In this document: positions 1 through 6,018 of the stretch, in pieces | Numbering within the stretch: position 1 is the stretch's first letter | Layout: each line of letters begins with the position of its first letter | Origin: JAJDXO01 sp964620095 | GTDB lineage: Bacteria > Pseudomonadota > Alphaproteobacteria > Rhodospirillales > UBA2165 | Direction of reading: 5' to 3' | DNA length: 6,018 nucleotides | NCBI GenBank assembly: GCA_964620095.1 | Contig: CAZUGT010000213.1 | Coordinates: 1 to 6,018, forward strand | Position numbers and translations under genes: made by a program | The notes under the pieces: model-generated | The model's database searches: none | What the model was told of the DNA's origin: nothing | What the model saw: the letters and a program-made list of their open reading frames with translations, nothing else

Positions 1-531
1 TTGAGCCTGAATGACCAGTTGGTCGATCCAATGGAGGGCGGGTTCGATATCGCGGTCCGCTTGCTTCAGTCCGAACCGCAGATACCCAAGACCCTGGGTA
101 TTCATCGGCTGTTCCAGTCAACACGGATGCTGTGCGCGTCATCCCGCTATCTTGACCAAAATGGCGAGCCGACCACGCCCGATGAGTTGGCCCGGCACCA
201 ATGCCTGTCATACAGCTATGTCGAGGATCCCGGCATCTGGCGTCTATCCCGCAACGGGCATGATTACCTTGTGCCTGTTTCGAGCCGTGTAACCACGAGC
301 GCGGGACGGGTAATCGCGGCGGCGGCTGAGCGAGGTCTCGGAATCGCCTATGGGCCGGAGGCATTTTTTCGTGAACATCTCGCCGGCGGAAGCGTCAGGC
401 AGGTAATGAGCGACTACGACCTCCCGCGCGCTTCGATCTACAGCCTGTTTGCACGGAGCAAATATGTGCCGGCAAAGATCGATGCCTTCAATGGGTTCAT
501 GGAGCGGTTCTTCGAAGGAAAAATCTTTTGA
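1..531 (+). CDS. LysR-type transcriptional regulator, C-terminal part (5' end outside window)
   Basis: This is the effector-binding domain of a LysR-type regulator, a cytoplasmic DNA-binding protein that responds to a small molecule. Only about 176 residues are present, against about 300 for the family; the N-terminal helix-turn-helix lies left of the window, so the TTG at position 1 is not believed to be the start. Family landmarks in order are a DxxxGFDIAVR-like segment (residues 9-20), the CASSRYL...GEPTTPDELARHQCL block (45-69, the usual 'ASPaYL..hG.P.tPeDLa.H.CL'), the 'W.L...G' strand (about 80-86), the GLGIA turn (112-116) and a C-terminal helix rich in aromatic residues (about 157-172). 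It ends at TGA 529-531 and converges on the monooxygenase gene, so it is not in the usual divergent position for a LysR regulator of that gene. Its target is more likely left of the window. The family call is secure; the effector is unknown. Confidence 0.93.
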   Translation: MSLNDQLVDPMEGGFDIAVRLLQSEPQIPKTLGIHRLFQSTRMLCASSRYLDQNGEPTTPDELARHQCLSYSYVEDPGIWRLSRNGHDYLVPVSSRVTTSAGRVIAAAAERGLGIAYGPEAFFREHLAGGSVRQVMSDYDLPRASIYSLFARSKYVPAKIDAFNGFMERFFEGKIF

Positions 532-592
532 CCCGCCATCGATCACAGGGTGATTTCAAATGTCTCCTTTGGCCCGGAAGCGGCCAGTTCAA

Positions 593-615
593 TGTCCGAT
601 TTTTCGGTTCGGACA
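593..615. terminator. Small hairpin between convergent genes, possible weak bidirectional terminator
   Basis: TGTCCGA (593-599) and its exact reverse complement TCGGACA (609-615) flank a 9-base loop. The position, between the ends of two converging genes, suits a bidirectional terminator. Neither side is followed by a T-run (the T-run lies inside the loop), so it does not fit an ideal intrinsic terminator. The rest of 532-696 shows no gene. Confidence 0.3.
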
Positions 616-696
616 CGGCCCCGAGCGGACGACGTTGCGGAATAGGTGGCGGCCGGCCGAATAAGCGATCTCTTCCTCCGCGATCAGGTCAGAAAT

Positions 697-2340
697 CTAG
701 CGTCCGACAACCGCATCGAGAATTCGATCCGGATTGCCAGGCTCGGTATCGCCGCGCCACGCCACGTGCTGATCTGGGCGGATGAGTGCCAAGGGCTTTT
801 CATAAAGCGCCAACAAGCCCGGCTCATCCACCTCGATCGTCTTCATCGGAACACCGCGTTCCGCCGCTGCTTTCTCAAATCCCTCCACGGGGGGCGGGTT
901 TTCACCCATGCGCAACAGCGTGAACCCGGGACCGAAGCGGTCAAACAACGACTCCCGTTCTTCGATCCAGTAGTGGGGCGCCCGCCCCCCGGGTGTTGCC
1001 GAAGGCACGTAGGCTTTTGGGTCATCGGGCGGCGGGGTCGTGCCGTCATCGACGATGATCGGTGAGCCGTCATACCGGGCCCCAAGCTGAATACCCAGGC
1101 TGGCGAATTCCTCGCGAAACGTGTCCACCTCCTTTGCGAACTCGGCGCGTTCGGCATCCCCTTCCGGCGAGTCCTCCTCGATGTGAGGCGGTATCTTGAG
1201 ATTGGCAATTTGTTCAGCGAGGTTGCCGGACTCCGTGGTGTTGCGCACGCCGATGGGTTGGCGTTCCGCTTCGTAGCTGTCGAGCAATTCGGCTCCGCCC
1301 CAGCCGTGGTGAACCGCGGCCAGCTTCCAGGCCAGGTTCGCGGCATCATCCATGCCCGTGTTGAAGCCGAATCCGCCCGAAGGCGTGAAGAGGTGAACCG
1401 CGTCGCCGGCGAGCAGAACTCTATCCGACTGGTAGTGATCCAGTACCAGGGCAAGCCCGGCCCACCATTCCTGGACGGATACGACCTCGGCATCCACATC
1501 GGCTCCGATGGTCGTGTGAAACAACTCCCGAATGTCGATGTCCCCGATTTCGGCGTCCTTGTCGATATGGGCAAGAATGACGAACTCGCCTTGGCAATCG
1601 AGGGAGATGCAGTCGAACCGCCGATCGGAGTTGATCGTCAGGTAGTGCCATCCGATGGGCATCGTCAAAATGTCATAGACCTTCGGAGCGCGAAGATAGA
1701 TCGAGAGCATGCGTCCGTCATAAAAGTCGGTGCCCGAAGATGAGCGGCCGCTGTACTTGAAACCGAGCGTCCGGCGGATCATCCCATTCCCGCCATCGCA
1801 TCCGATCATGTAGCCGGCTCGGACAACCTTGGTCCCACCGGTCGATATTTCCTCTATTTCCGCCTCGACGAAGCCATCGCCCTGTTCAAATTCGTTCATT
1901 CGCCAGCCGAAGCGCAGATCGGAGGCCGGATGCATTTCGGCGTGCCGCCGCAACACCGGCTCGAGATAAAATTGATTGCAGCGATGAATGGGTTCAGGCG
2001 TCAGGAGTGTCGGGCCCCACGGCCCCGGGTTGCCGACTTTTTCATTGGTGCTGGGCATCTCGATCCTGCCTAGTTCGTACCCGTTGAACCGGGTCAAATA
2101 GACGATATCGGTTGGATGATCCGGCGGAACGCCGATCCGCCGCAGCTCGGCAGCGATACCAAGGCGCCGCAAGTGCTCCATCGACCTTGCGTTGACCGTA
2201 CTGCCCTTGGGGTGGGTCGACGTCGTTTCCTTGGCGTCGACAAGCAGGAACGGGACGTTTTTGACGCCCAACTCAACGGCGAGAAACAGGCCTACCGTCC
2301 CCCCGCCAACGATTAGTACAGGTGTCTCGATGTCCGCCAT
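697..2340 (-). CDS. FAD-dependent class A monooxygenase (PheA/TfdB/MhpA-type aromatic hydroxylase family)
   Basis: A 547-residue cytoplasmic flavoprotein predicted to hydroxylate an aromatic or similar ring using NAD(P)H and O2. The three signatures of the family are visible: the N-terminal FAD-binding GxGxxG (G12-G17, with VDA closing the second strand at 34-36), the central DG motif (GCDG, 180-183) and the C-terminal GD motif with its following helix (R307-V-L-L-A-G-D313-A-V-H-L-F-T-P, then GGFGFNTGMDDAANLAWKL, 322-340). A C-terminal extension (about 415-547) ends in LIRPDQHVAWRG (519-530), typical of the thioredoxin-like tail of the phenol/2,4-dichlorophenol hydroxylase branch, so the protein appears full length. 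The ATG at 2340-2338 lies seven residues before the first beta-strand, as is usual; no good Shine-Dalgarno precedes it. The next gene on its upstream side is transcribed divergently. The actual substrate cannot be read from sequence; polyketide-type ring hydroxylases and MhpA-like enzymes share these motifs. Confidence 0.92.
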   Translation of the reverse strand: MADIETPVLIVGGGTVGLFLAVELGVKNVPFLLVDAKETTSTHPKGSTVNARSMEHLRRLGIAAELRRIGVPPDHPTDIVYLTRFNGYELGRIEMPSTNEKVGNPGPWGPTLLTPEPIHRCNQFYLEPVLRRHAEMHPASDLRFGWRMNEFEQGDGFVEAEIEEISTGGTKVVRAGYMIGCDGGNGMIRRTLGFKYSGRSSSGTDFYDGRMLSIYLRAPKVYDILTMPIGWHYLTINSDRRFDCISLDCQGEFVILAHIDKDAEIGDIDIRELFHTTIGADVDAEVVSVQEWWAGLALVLDHYQSDRVLLAGDAVHLFTPSGGFGFNTGMDDAANLAWKLAAVHHGWGGAELLDSYEAERQPIGVRNTTESGNLAEQIANLKIPPHIEEDSPEGDAERAEFAKEVDTFREEFASLGIQLGARYDGSPIIVDDGTTPPPDDPKAYVPSATPGGRAPHYWIEERESLFDRFGPGFTLLRMGENPPPVEGFEKAAAERGVPMKTIEVDEPGLLALYEKPLALIRPDQHVAWRGDTEPGNPDRILDAVVGR

Positions 2341-2456
2341 GAAGGTGTTCGTAGTGGTTTTCGGTCCGGATAGGCAAGCCCACAGATTTGCCGTCCGATA
2401 GCAGCTCTGTCAACGGGACCGGCGGTCGAAGACTGCCAACCGAGCCTGTTTCGGAC

Positions 2457-2487
2457 GGTTCGCCATTTGGCACTCAATAGCCGCTGT
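2457..2487. repeat. Imperfect direct repeat, copy 1
   Basis: Shares the ordered blocks GGTTCGC, ATTTG, CACTCAAT and A-CCGC-GT with 2543-2577, in the same orientation, start to start 86 bases apart. The differences are one or two single-base changes and gaps, plus a 4-base CAAT duplication in the second copy. It could be a paired regulator-binding site or part of a mobile-element end. Confidence 0.5.
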
Positions 2488-2533
2488 GACCTGCTCTCGA
2501 ATTCGGACAGATGAGTTTTGCGGTGATGACAAC

Positions 2534-2547
2534 GAACCGGGGGGTTC
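2534..2547. repeat. Short palindrome GAACC-GGGG-GGTTC
   Basis: Perfect 5-base arms (2534-2538 and 2543-2547) around a GGGG loop, overlapping the left end of direct-repeat copy 2. It could be an operator half-site or a small hairpin; too short to be decisive. Confidence 0.35.
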
Positions 2548-2577
2548 GCATATTTGCACTCAATCAATAACCGCCGT
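2543..2577. repeat. Imperfect direct repeat, copy 2
   Basis: Second copy of the element at 2457-2487, with a duplicated CAAT inside (CACTCAATCAAT). It ends only a few bases before the reading frame of the HyuB remnant opens at 2582, so it sits close to the point where that gene was truncated. Confidence 0.5.
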
Positions 2578-2581
2578 CTAA

Positions 2582-3037
2582 ACAACGCGGCCAAACAGGC
2601 AGGCCTGCGATTCTGGAACGTGTGGTCAGCGGAGCGATGCCGTCGACCTGTTCAAGCAGGCTTGGCAGGCCTTCAAAGGCAAAGAGAGGCCTCCGGAACA
2701 TGACGAACACCATGTTACGGTTTCCGCAACCACGTTTGACCGGATGTAAAATCCATCACGGGGCCGCGGCGGCGGACGGTCCGGGACTGCCGGTACGGCA
2801 CGCCTGGCGTCCGGCGGGGAGTTTTCGGACAAAGCGATCCGCACCATTTCTCAGGGCGATAGGTTCAGTGTCGAACTTCCCGGAGGCGGCGGCCTGGGAG
2901 ATCCGCATGAGAGACGAGAAGCGATGGTTCGCACCGATCCAGAGGCCGGATACCCCGCCAAAGAAGGAGCCAAAAAAACCATGGCTTCGTATAATCGTCC
3001 CTCAACAAATACAGTGGGATTTCACACTCAACTTTAA
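2582..3037 (+). pseudogene. Remnant of hydantoinase B / oxoprolinase (HyuB) family C-terminus
   Basis: Reading the frame that begins at 2582 gives the tail of a HyuB-like protein, the beta subunit of ATP-dependent hydantoinases/5-oxoprolinases. The stretch FDRM-stop-NPSRGRGGGRSG (2735-2785) matches the family's 'DR...P..G..GG..G' segment. It is followed by LASGGEFSDKAIRTISQGDRF (about 2804-2866) and then by VELPGGGGLGDPHER (2870-2914), the hallmark C-terminal 'tPGGGGyGdP.eR' motif. An AGYPAKEGAK segment (about 2936-2965) resembles the usual 'GyVS.e.Ar' ending. A TAA at 2747-2749 breaks the frame and only about 150 of the usual 500-600 residues remain, with no plausible start, so this is a truncated, inactivated gene. 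The frame ends at TAA 3035-3037, just before the dctP ribosome-binding site, suggesting that hyuB once headed the operon. The family call comes from recalled motifs, not a search; the first 50 residues (2582-2730) match poorly. Confidence 0.68.
2990..2995 (+). promoter_or_regulatory. Possible -10 hexamer upstream of dctP
   Basis: A perfect TATAAT, unusual in this GC-rich region, lies 55 bases before the dctP ATG. An A-run (2972-2978) fills the upstream spacer, but the -35 position at 17-base spacing (GAGCCA, 2967-2972) matches TTGACA at only three of six positions. It is a candidate start of TRAP operon transcription from within the HyuB remnant, and could be chance. Confidence 0.3.
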
Positions 3038-3039
3038 AC

Positions 3040-3043
3040 GGAG
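3040..3043 (+). promoter_or_regulatory. Ribosome-binding site that fixes the dctP start
   Basis: GGAG sits 7 bases before the ATG at 3051. Together with the signal peptide that begins there, it shows that translation starts at 3051 and not at the in-frame ATG at 2622. Confidence 0.75.
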
Positions 3044-3050
3044 ACGAGAA

Positions 3051-4073
3051 ATGAAATACCGATTGAAAACAATTCTGGCCGCAGGCGCGGCAATACTATT
3101 GTCCGCCGGTGTGGTCGCCGAAGCATCCGCCCAGAACCTCAAGGCCGGCTTGATGCTGAAGAAAGGGTTCCCCGGCGCGGGCCCCGTCAACGGCATGTAT
3201 GAGTTCTTTAAGTCGGAAATCGAGAAATCATCCGGCGGCAAGATCAAAATGGACATCGTTTATGGCGGTGCGTTGGGCAAGCCAAATGAAAGGCTCAACC
3301 AGGTCCGCCGGGGCATCATCCAAATGTCGGATGCCTCGGAAGGCAATTATGCCTCCATTTATAAGGATATTCAGGTCCTCTCCATGCCATACCTGTTTCC
3401 CGACGAGCAGACCGCCTGGAAACTATTGGATGGTCCGATCGGCACCAGGATGGCCGAAGACATGCGGAAGAAAACCGGAATCCGTGTCCTCGGCTGGTGG
3501 GAGTCCGGTGGATTTAAACACTATAGTTCCAACCGCGCCATCCGGACCCCGGATGACATGAAGGGTCTTAAAATGCGGGTTATGGCGCCGATCTTCGGCA
3601 TTCCCGTTTTGACACTCGGCGGGTCAGCGACACCCATCGCATTTCCGGAACTCTACACGTCCCTGAAGACCGGTGTCGTCGATGGACAGGACAACGCGGT
3701 TTGGGTGTTCAACCTCATCAAACTTCACGAAGTTCAGAAGTACCTGATGCTCGACGGCCATATCTATTCGTTCGGCCCGCTTGGCATCAACGACAAATGG
3801 TTCAACGGATTGTCGGCGGATCTTCAGAATGCGGTCCTGGCCGCTGGTAAGAAAGCCGTTGCGTTCAACAGAAAGGCGTCCCGGGAGGCCGAGGCCAAGA
3901 ACATTACAATGGCCAAAGAGAAGGGGGTTACGGTCATTCCCTTCACGAAGGAAATGAAAAAAGCGTTTGCCGACAGAATTCGGCCGGCCGCGGTGAAATG
4001 GCTTAAGGAAAATGTAGATACACCTTCCTTGGTCGATGAGGTCATCGCCGAAGTGGCCCGGTTGTCAAAATAG
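3051..4073 (+). CDS. dctP: TRAP transporter periplasmic solute-binding protein (DctP family)
   Basis: A 340-residue periplasmic binding protein that captures an organic acid and delivers it to the DctQM membrane complex. Residues 1-27 are a signal peptide: a basic start (MKYRLK), a hydrophobic core (about 8-22) and an ASA cleavage site before Gln28. The mature part has the DctP pattern: GGxxGKPNERLNQVRRGIIQM (about 72-92), a PYLFPDE segment (113-119), the strand GLKMRV (172-177) whose Arg176 is at the position of the conserved carboxylate-binding arginine, PELYTSLKTGVVDGQDN (199-215), and a lysine/alanine-rich C-terminal helical region. The frame extends upstream to 2622, but that extension would bury the signal peptide and covers the HyuB remnant in another frame. 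The symbol denotes the family; C4-dicarboxylate specificity is not implied. A 33-base gap to dctQ contains a weak 5-bp hairpin (CCGAT 4075-4079 / ATCGG 4088-4092), possibly relevant to higher expression of the binding protein. Confidence 0.95.
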   Translation: MKYRLKTILAAGAAILLSAGVVAEASAQNLKAGLMLKKGFPGAGPVNGMYEFFKSEIEKSSGGKIKMDIVYGGALGKPNERLNQVRRGIIQMSDASEGNYASIYKDIQVLSMPYLFPDEQTAWKLLDGPIGTRMAEDMRKKTGIRVLGWWESGGFKHYSSNRAIRTPDDMKGLKMRVMAPIFGIPVLTLGGSATPIAFPELYTSLKTGVVDGQDNAVWVFNLIKLHEVQKYLMLDGHIYSFGPLGINDKWFNGLSADLQNAVLAAGKKAVAFNRKASREAEAKNITMAKEKGVTVIPFTKEMKKAFADRIRPAAVKWLKENVDTPSLVDEVIAEVARLSK

Positions 4074-4106
4074 GCCGATACCCTTGGATCGGTTAAGCAT
4101 CCGGCG

Positions 4107-4607
4107 ATGACAAGATTGCTGGAATACCTGCTGCGGACGATCAGCACTGCAGCCCTCCTGCTGCTGTTTGTGCTGATCGTGGCGCAGGTGGTAATGCGCT
4201 ACGGATTTGGCTACACGCCGTTCTTTACCGAAGAACTCGCCCGTTATTCTCTGGTGTGGTCGGTTCTTGCCGGTACGGCTGTTTCCATCCTTATCAATGG
4301 CCACATCCGGGTGACCTTCCTTCCGGAACTATTGCGGCCGAACCTCCGCTGGGTGTGGATGCGAATCCTCGATTTCATTACATTGGCGTTGCTCGTGATT
4401 TTGACGGTGGCGGCCGTCCAGTCAGTCGAATTCGCAGGAGGCCAAACAAGTGACGGCCTCCAGATTTCCCTCCAGTATCCATATTCGGCCTTGCCGGTGG
4501 CGTTTGGCGCCGGACTACTCTTTCTGGTGGTCCGCATCAAGCGGGCTTGGACCGTCCGGCCCTGGAAGATTCCGACCGAAGGTGAACACGGCGACGTGGA
4601 TAGATGA
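4107..4607 (+). CDS. dctQ: TRAP transporter small membrane subunit (DctQ family)
   Basis: A 166-residue inner-membrane protein with four predicted transmembrane segments (about 11-29, 47-64, 87-107 and 127-144), the normal size and topology for the small TRAP subunit that pairs with DctM. Typical family features are QVVMRYGFGYTPFFTEELARY (27-47, matching the usual 'Q...RY.f......tEElaR') and SDGLQISLQYPYSALPVAFG (115-134) leading into the last helix. The ATG at 4107 has only a poor Shine-Dalgarno, suggesting translation partly coupled to dctP. The stop overlaps the dctM start as ATGA (4604-4607), indicating tight co-translation of the two membrane subunits. The substrate is not readable from this subunit. 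Confidence 0.93.
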   Translation: MTRLLEYLLRTISTAALLLLFVLIVAQVVMRYGFGYTPFFTEELARYSLVWSVLAGTAVSILINGHIRVTFLPELLRPNLRWVWMRILDFITLALLVILTVAAVQSVEFAGGQTSDGLQISLQYPYSALPVAFGAGLLFLVVRIKRAWTVRPWKIPTEGEHGDVDR

Positions 4608-5896
4608 GCCTTTCACTCGCCTTGTTTATCGCGTCGTTTCTAGGACTACTGTTCGCCGGGTTGCCGGTTGCCTGGACGATGGTGGTGTCATCCATTGTCT
4701 GGCTCGTGGCAAGCGGGCAGATGGCTTTCCTCCCGGTCCTTCCGGAACGGATATTTCAAGGCATTGATGTATTCGTGCTGATGGCGATCCCGCTCTTTAT
4801 TCTGGCAGGTGAGCTTATCAATGAAGGCCGAATCACCGATCGCCTGATTTCTCTTGCCAATGTGTTGTTCGGCTGGATGCCGGGTGGTCTGGCTCAGGTC
4901 AATATCGGTGCTTCAATTCTATTTTCCGGCATCACGGGTGTCGCATTGGGGGATATCGCGGCGCTCGGAAAAGTCTTTATTCCGTCCATGACCAAGAATG
5001 GCTATTCGTCAGCATATGCAGCGGCGGTGACGGCGTCGTCCTCCATTATCGGTCCCATGGTTCCTCCGTCGCTCATTGTCGTTATCTACGGCTCCATGAC
5101 CAACGTGTCGATCGGCGCATTGTTCGCGGCCTGTATCATTCCCGGACTGCTGATCGGTGCGTGCCAAATGACTCTGGTCTGGTTTCAGGCACGCAGGCGA
5201 GGTTTTACCGGAATCGAGATGGACCGGTCGCTGCCGGCGGTGGGCCGGTCCGCCCGCAGCGCCTTTCCGCCGCTTCTCATACCGATTATTATTTTGGTGG
5301 GGATTTTGGGGGGTGTCATGACACCGACCGAGGCCGGTGGCCTCGCGGCCTTCTACGCCTTGTTGATTGCCGTTTTTCTCTACCGCTCCATTAATTTCAA
5401 ACAGTTCCTCTCGGCACTCCATCAATCAGCCGTCTTTTCCTCGCAGCTTCTCATCATCGTCGGTTGCGGTGCGATTTTCACATGGGTGATGGGCATGGAA
5501 AATGTGCCGTCGCTGGTAGAGCGGACGGTGCAGCAATTGAATATTCACCCCGCGTTCCTGCTCTTGGCGTTGAATATCGTCATGCTGATTCTGGGTATGT
5601 TTATCGACCCGACCGCAGCGATTATCCTCTTCATTCCGATTTTGGGTACGGCCGCACAAGCGGTCGGCGTTGATCCCGTGCATTTTGGAGCAATTGCCAT
5701 TCTCAACTTGAACATCGGGTTGCTGACGCCGCCACTCGGCGTTTGTCTGTTTGCCGCGGAGCGGATCGCCGGTTGTGGCCTGACCGTCTTGTTGAGGGAA
5801 ACCTGGCCGTTCCTGCTTGTCAGCCTGGTGGCGCTTATGCTTGTCACCTATGTACCCCAATTAAGTCTTTGGTTACCAAAACTTATGGGATTCTAG
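4604..5896 (+). CDS. dctM: TRAP transporter large membrane subunit (DctM family)
   Basis: A 430-residue, strongly hydrophobic inner-membrane protein of about a dozen membrane segments that forms the transport channel of the TRAP system and couples uptake to an ion gradient. Family motifs run in order: GLPVAWTM (19-26), MAIPLFILAGELINEGRI (60-77), ILFSGITGVALGDIAALG (105-122), ASSSIIGPMVPPSLIVVIYG (144-163, the first 'iiPPS' hairpin), GGVMTPTEAGGLAAFYAL (236-253), MFIDPTAAIILFIPIL (332-347) and HFGAIAILNLNIGLLTPPLGVCLF (360-383, the second 'lTPP.G' hairpin). The length is normal for DctM, so it is not a DctQM fusion. It overlaps dctQ by four bases and is followed after one base by the DUF1445 gene, so all four are probably on one transcript. 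Confidence 0.96.
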   Translation: MSLSLALFIASFLGLLFAGLPVAWTMVVSSIVWLVASGQMAFLPVLPERIFQGIDVFVLMAIPLFILAGELINEGRITDRLISLANVLFGWMPGGLAQVNIGASILFSGITGVALGDIAALGKVFIPSMTKNGYSSAYAAAVTASSSIIGPMVPPSLIVVIYGSMTNVSIGALFAACIIPGLLIGACQMTLVWFQARRRGFTGIEMDRSLPAVGRSARSAFPPLLIPIIILVGILGGVMTPTEAGGLAAFYALLIAVFLYRSINFKQFLSALHQSAVFSSQLLIIVGCGAIFTWVMGMENVPSLVERTVQQLNIHPAFLLLALNIVMLILGMFIDPTAAIILFIPILGTAAQAVGVDPVHFGAIAILNLNIGLLTPPLGVCLFAAERIAGCGLTVLLRETWPFLLVSLVALMLVTYVPQLSLWLPKLMGF

Positions 5897-5897
5897 T

Positions 5898-6018
5898 ATG
5901 GCAGGGATTTATCGGTATCCGAATGAACTGCGTGACGCTTGCCGCCGTGGAGAGTTTGTCCAATCCACGGCAGCTCAGGCCCCCGGCTATGAACAAGCGA
6001 ACATCATTATCCTGCCTC
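5898..6018 (+). CDS. DUF1445 / YcsI-family putative hydro-lyase (D-glutamate cyclase-like), N-terminal part
   Basis: The first 40 codons of a gene that runs off the right edge. The sequence has YPNELRDACRRGEF (residues 6-19) followed by the STAAQAPGYEQANIIILP region (23-40), matching the N-terminal pattern of DUF1445 proteins ('R..iR.G...g.T.G.a.GyvQaNl.iLP'); full-length members are about 260-280 residues. The family is annotated as putative hydro-lyase, and its mammalian relative is D-glutamate cyclase, which interconverts D-glutamate and 5-oxo-D-proline; Bacillus YcsI is encoded beside 5-oxoprolinase genes. The ATG is one base after the dctM stop, with a weak GGGA (5887-5890) as ribosome-binding site, so it is probably the fourth gene of the TRAP operon. 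The call rests on a short segment, but the Q-A-N-x-x-I-L-P signature is distinctive. Confidence 0.8.
   Translation, partial: MAGIYRYPNELRDACRRGEFVQSTAAQAPGYEQANIIILP

Larger units (their letters stand above)
2341..2581. other. Non-coding region between divergent units
   Basis: About 240 bases with no credible gene on either strand. It must hold the promoter of the monooxygenase (leftward) and perhaps an upstream promoter for the rightward TRAP operon, but no convincing -35/-10 pair stands out. It contains an imperfect direct repeat (2457-2487 and 2543-2577) and a small palindrome (2534-2547), listed separately. The right boundary is where the decayed HyuB reading frame begins. Confidence 0.6.

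Noticed and set aside
528..1065. Two + strand frames (85 and 139 codons) after the LysR gene
   Set aside because: Mostly antisense to the monooxygenase C-terminus, with no domain and no good ribosome-binding site.
843..1574. 243-codon frame on the - strand overlapping the monooxygenase
   Set aside because: It is a shifted-frame shadow with an Arg/Pro/Ser/Thr-rich low-complexity translation and no domain.
1183..1743. Long open frame on the + strand (186 codons) inside the monooxygenase
   Set aside because: It is antisense to a well-supported flavoprotein gene and its translation shows no recognisable domain; long antisense frames are expected at this GC content.
2313..2594. 93-codon frame on the - strand upstream of the monooxygenase
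   Set aside because: It overlaps the monooxygenase start, has no recognisable motif, and covers the repeat-bearing non-coding region.
2622..3050. Use of the ATG at 2622 as the start of the TRAP binding protein (143-residue N-terminal extension)
   Set aside because: A clear signal peptide and a ribosome-binding site place the start at 3051; the extension has no family resemblance, while the same DNA in another frame encodes the HyuB tail.
5009..5860. Two antisense frames (138 and 144 codons) opposite dctM
   Set aside because: Their Asn/His/Arg/Gln-rich translations are typical of the complement of hydrophobic membrane-protein codons; no family features or upstream signals.

Overview
The window looks like part of a moderately GC-rich proteobacterial chromosome, most likely an alphaproteobacterium. 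This rests on its typical accessory catabolic content (LysR regulator, flavoprotein hydroxylase, three-gene TRAP transporter) and on codon use; no rRNA or other marker confirms the lineage.

Layout. Positions 1-531 (+) hold the C-terminal, effector-binding half of a LysR-type regulator whose start lies left of the window. It converges on 697-2340 (-), a complete FAD-dependent class A aromatic-ring monooxygenase of the PheA/TfdB/MhpA type; a small hairpin lies in the gap between them. Positions 2341-2581 are non-coding and carry an imperfect direct repeat and a short GC-rich palindrome. Positions 2582-3037 (+) read as the decayed C-terminal end of a hydantoinase B/oxoprolinase-family (HyuB) protein: one frame contains the family's glycine-rich C-terminal motif but is interrupted by a stop codon and lacks the N-terminal three quarters. 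Positions 3051-5896 (+) are a complete TRAP transporter operon in the order DctP (periplasmic binding protein), DctQ (small membrane subunit), DctM (large membrane subunit). One base after dctM, at 5898, begins the N-terminus of a DUF1445 putative hydro-lyase / D-glutamate cyclase-like protein (YcsI family), which runs off the right edge.

How the genes may work together. The TRAP system imports an organic acid using the sodium or proton gradient, and the DUF1445 enzyme is placed to be co-transcribed with it and so to act on the imported compound. DUF1445 proteins are linked elsewhere with 5-oxoproline/D-glutamate metabolism, and HyuB proteins are relatives of 5-oxoprolinase. The HyuB remnant directly upstream therefore suggests that the locus once handled, or still partly handles, a lactam, hydantoin or related carboxylate. 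That substrate guess is inference. The flavin monooxygenase faces away from this operon and may belong to a separate pathway. I see no RNA gene, CRISPR array, intact mobile element or clearly new system. The points most worth a second look are the unannotated HyuB remnant, the repeat-bearing region next to its broken end, and the TRAP-DUF1445 pairing.
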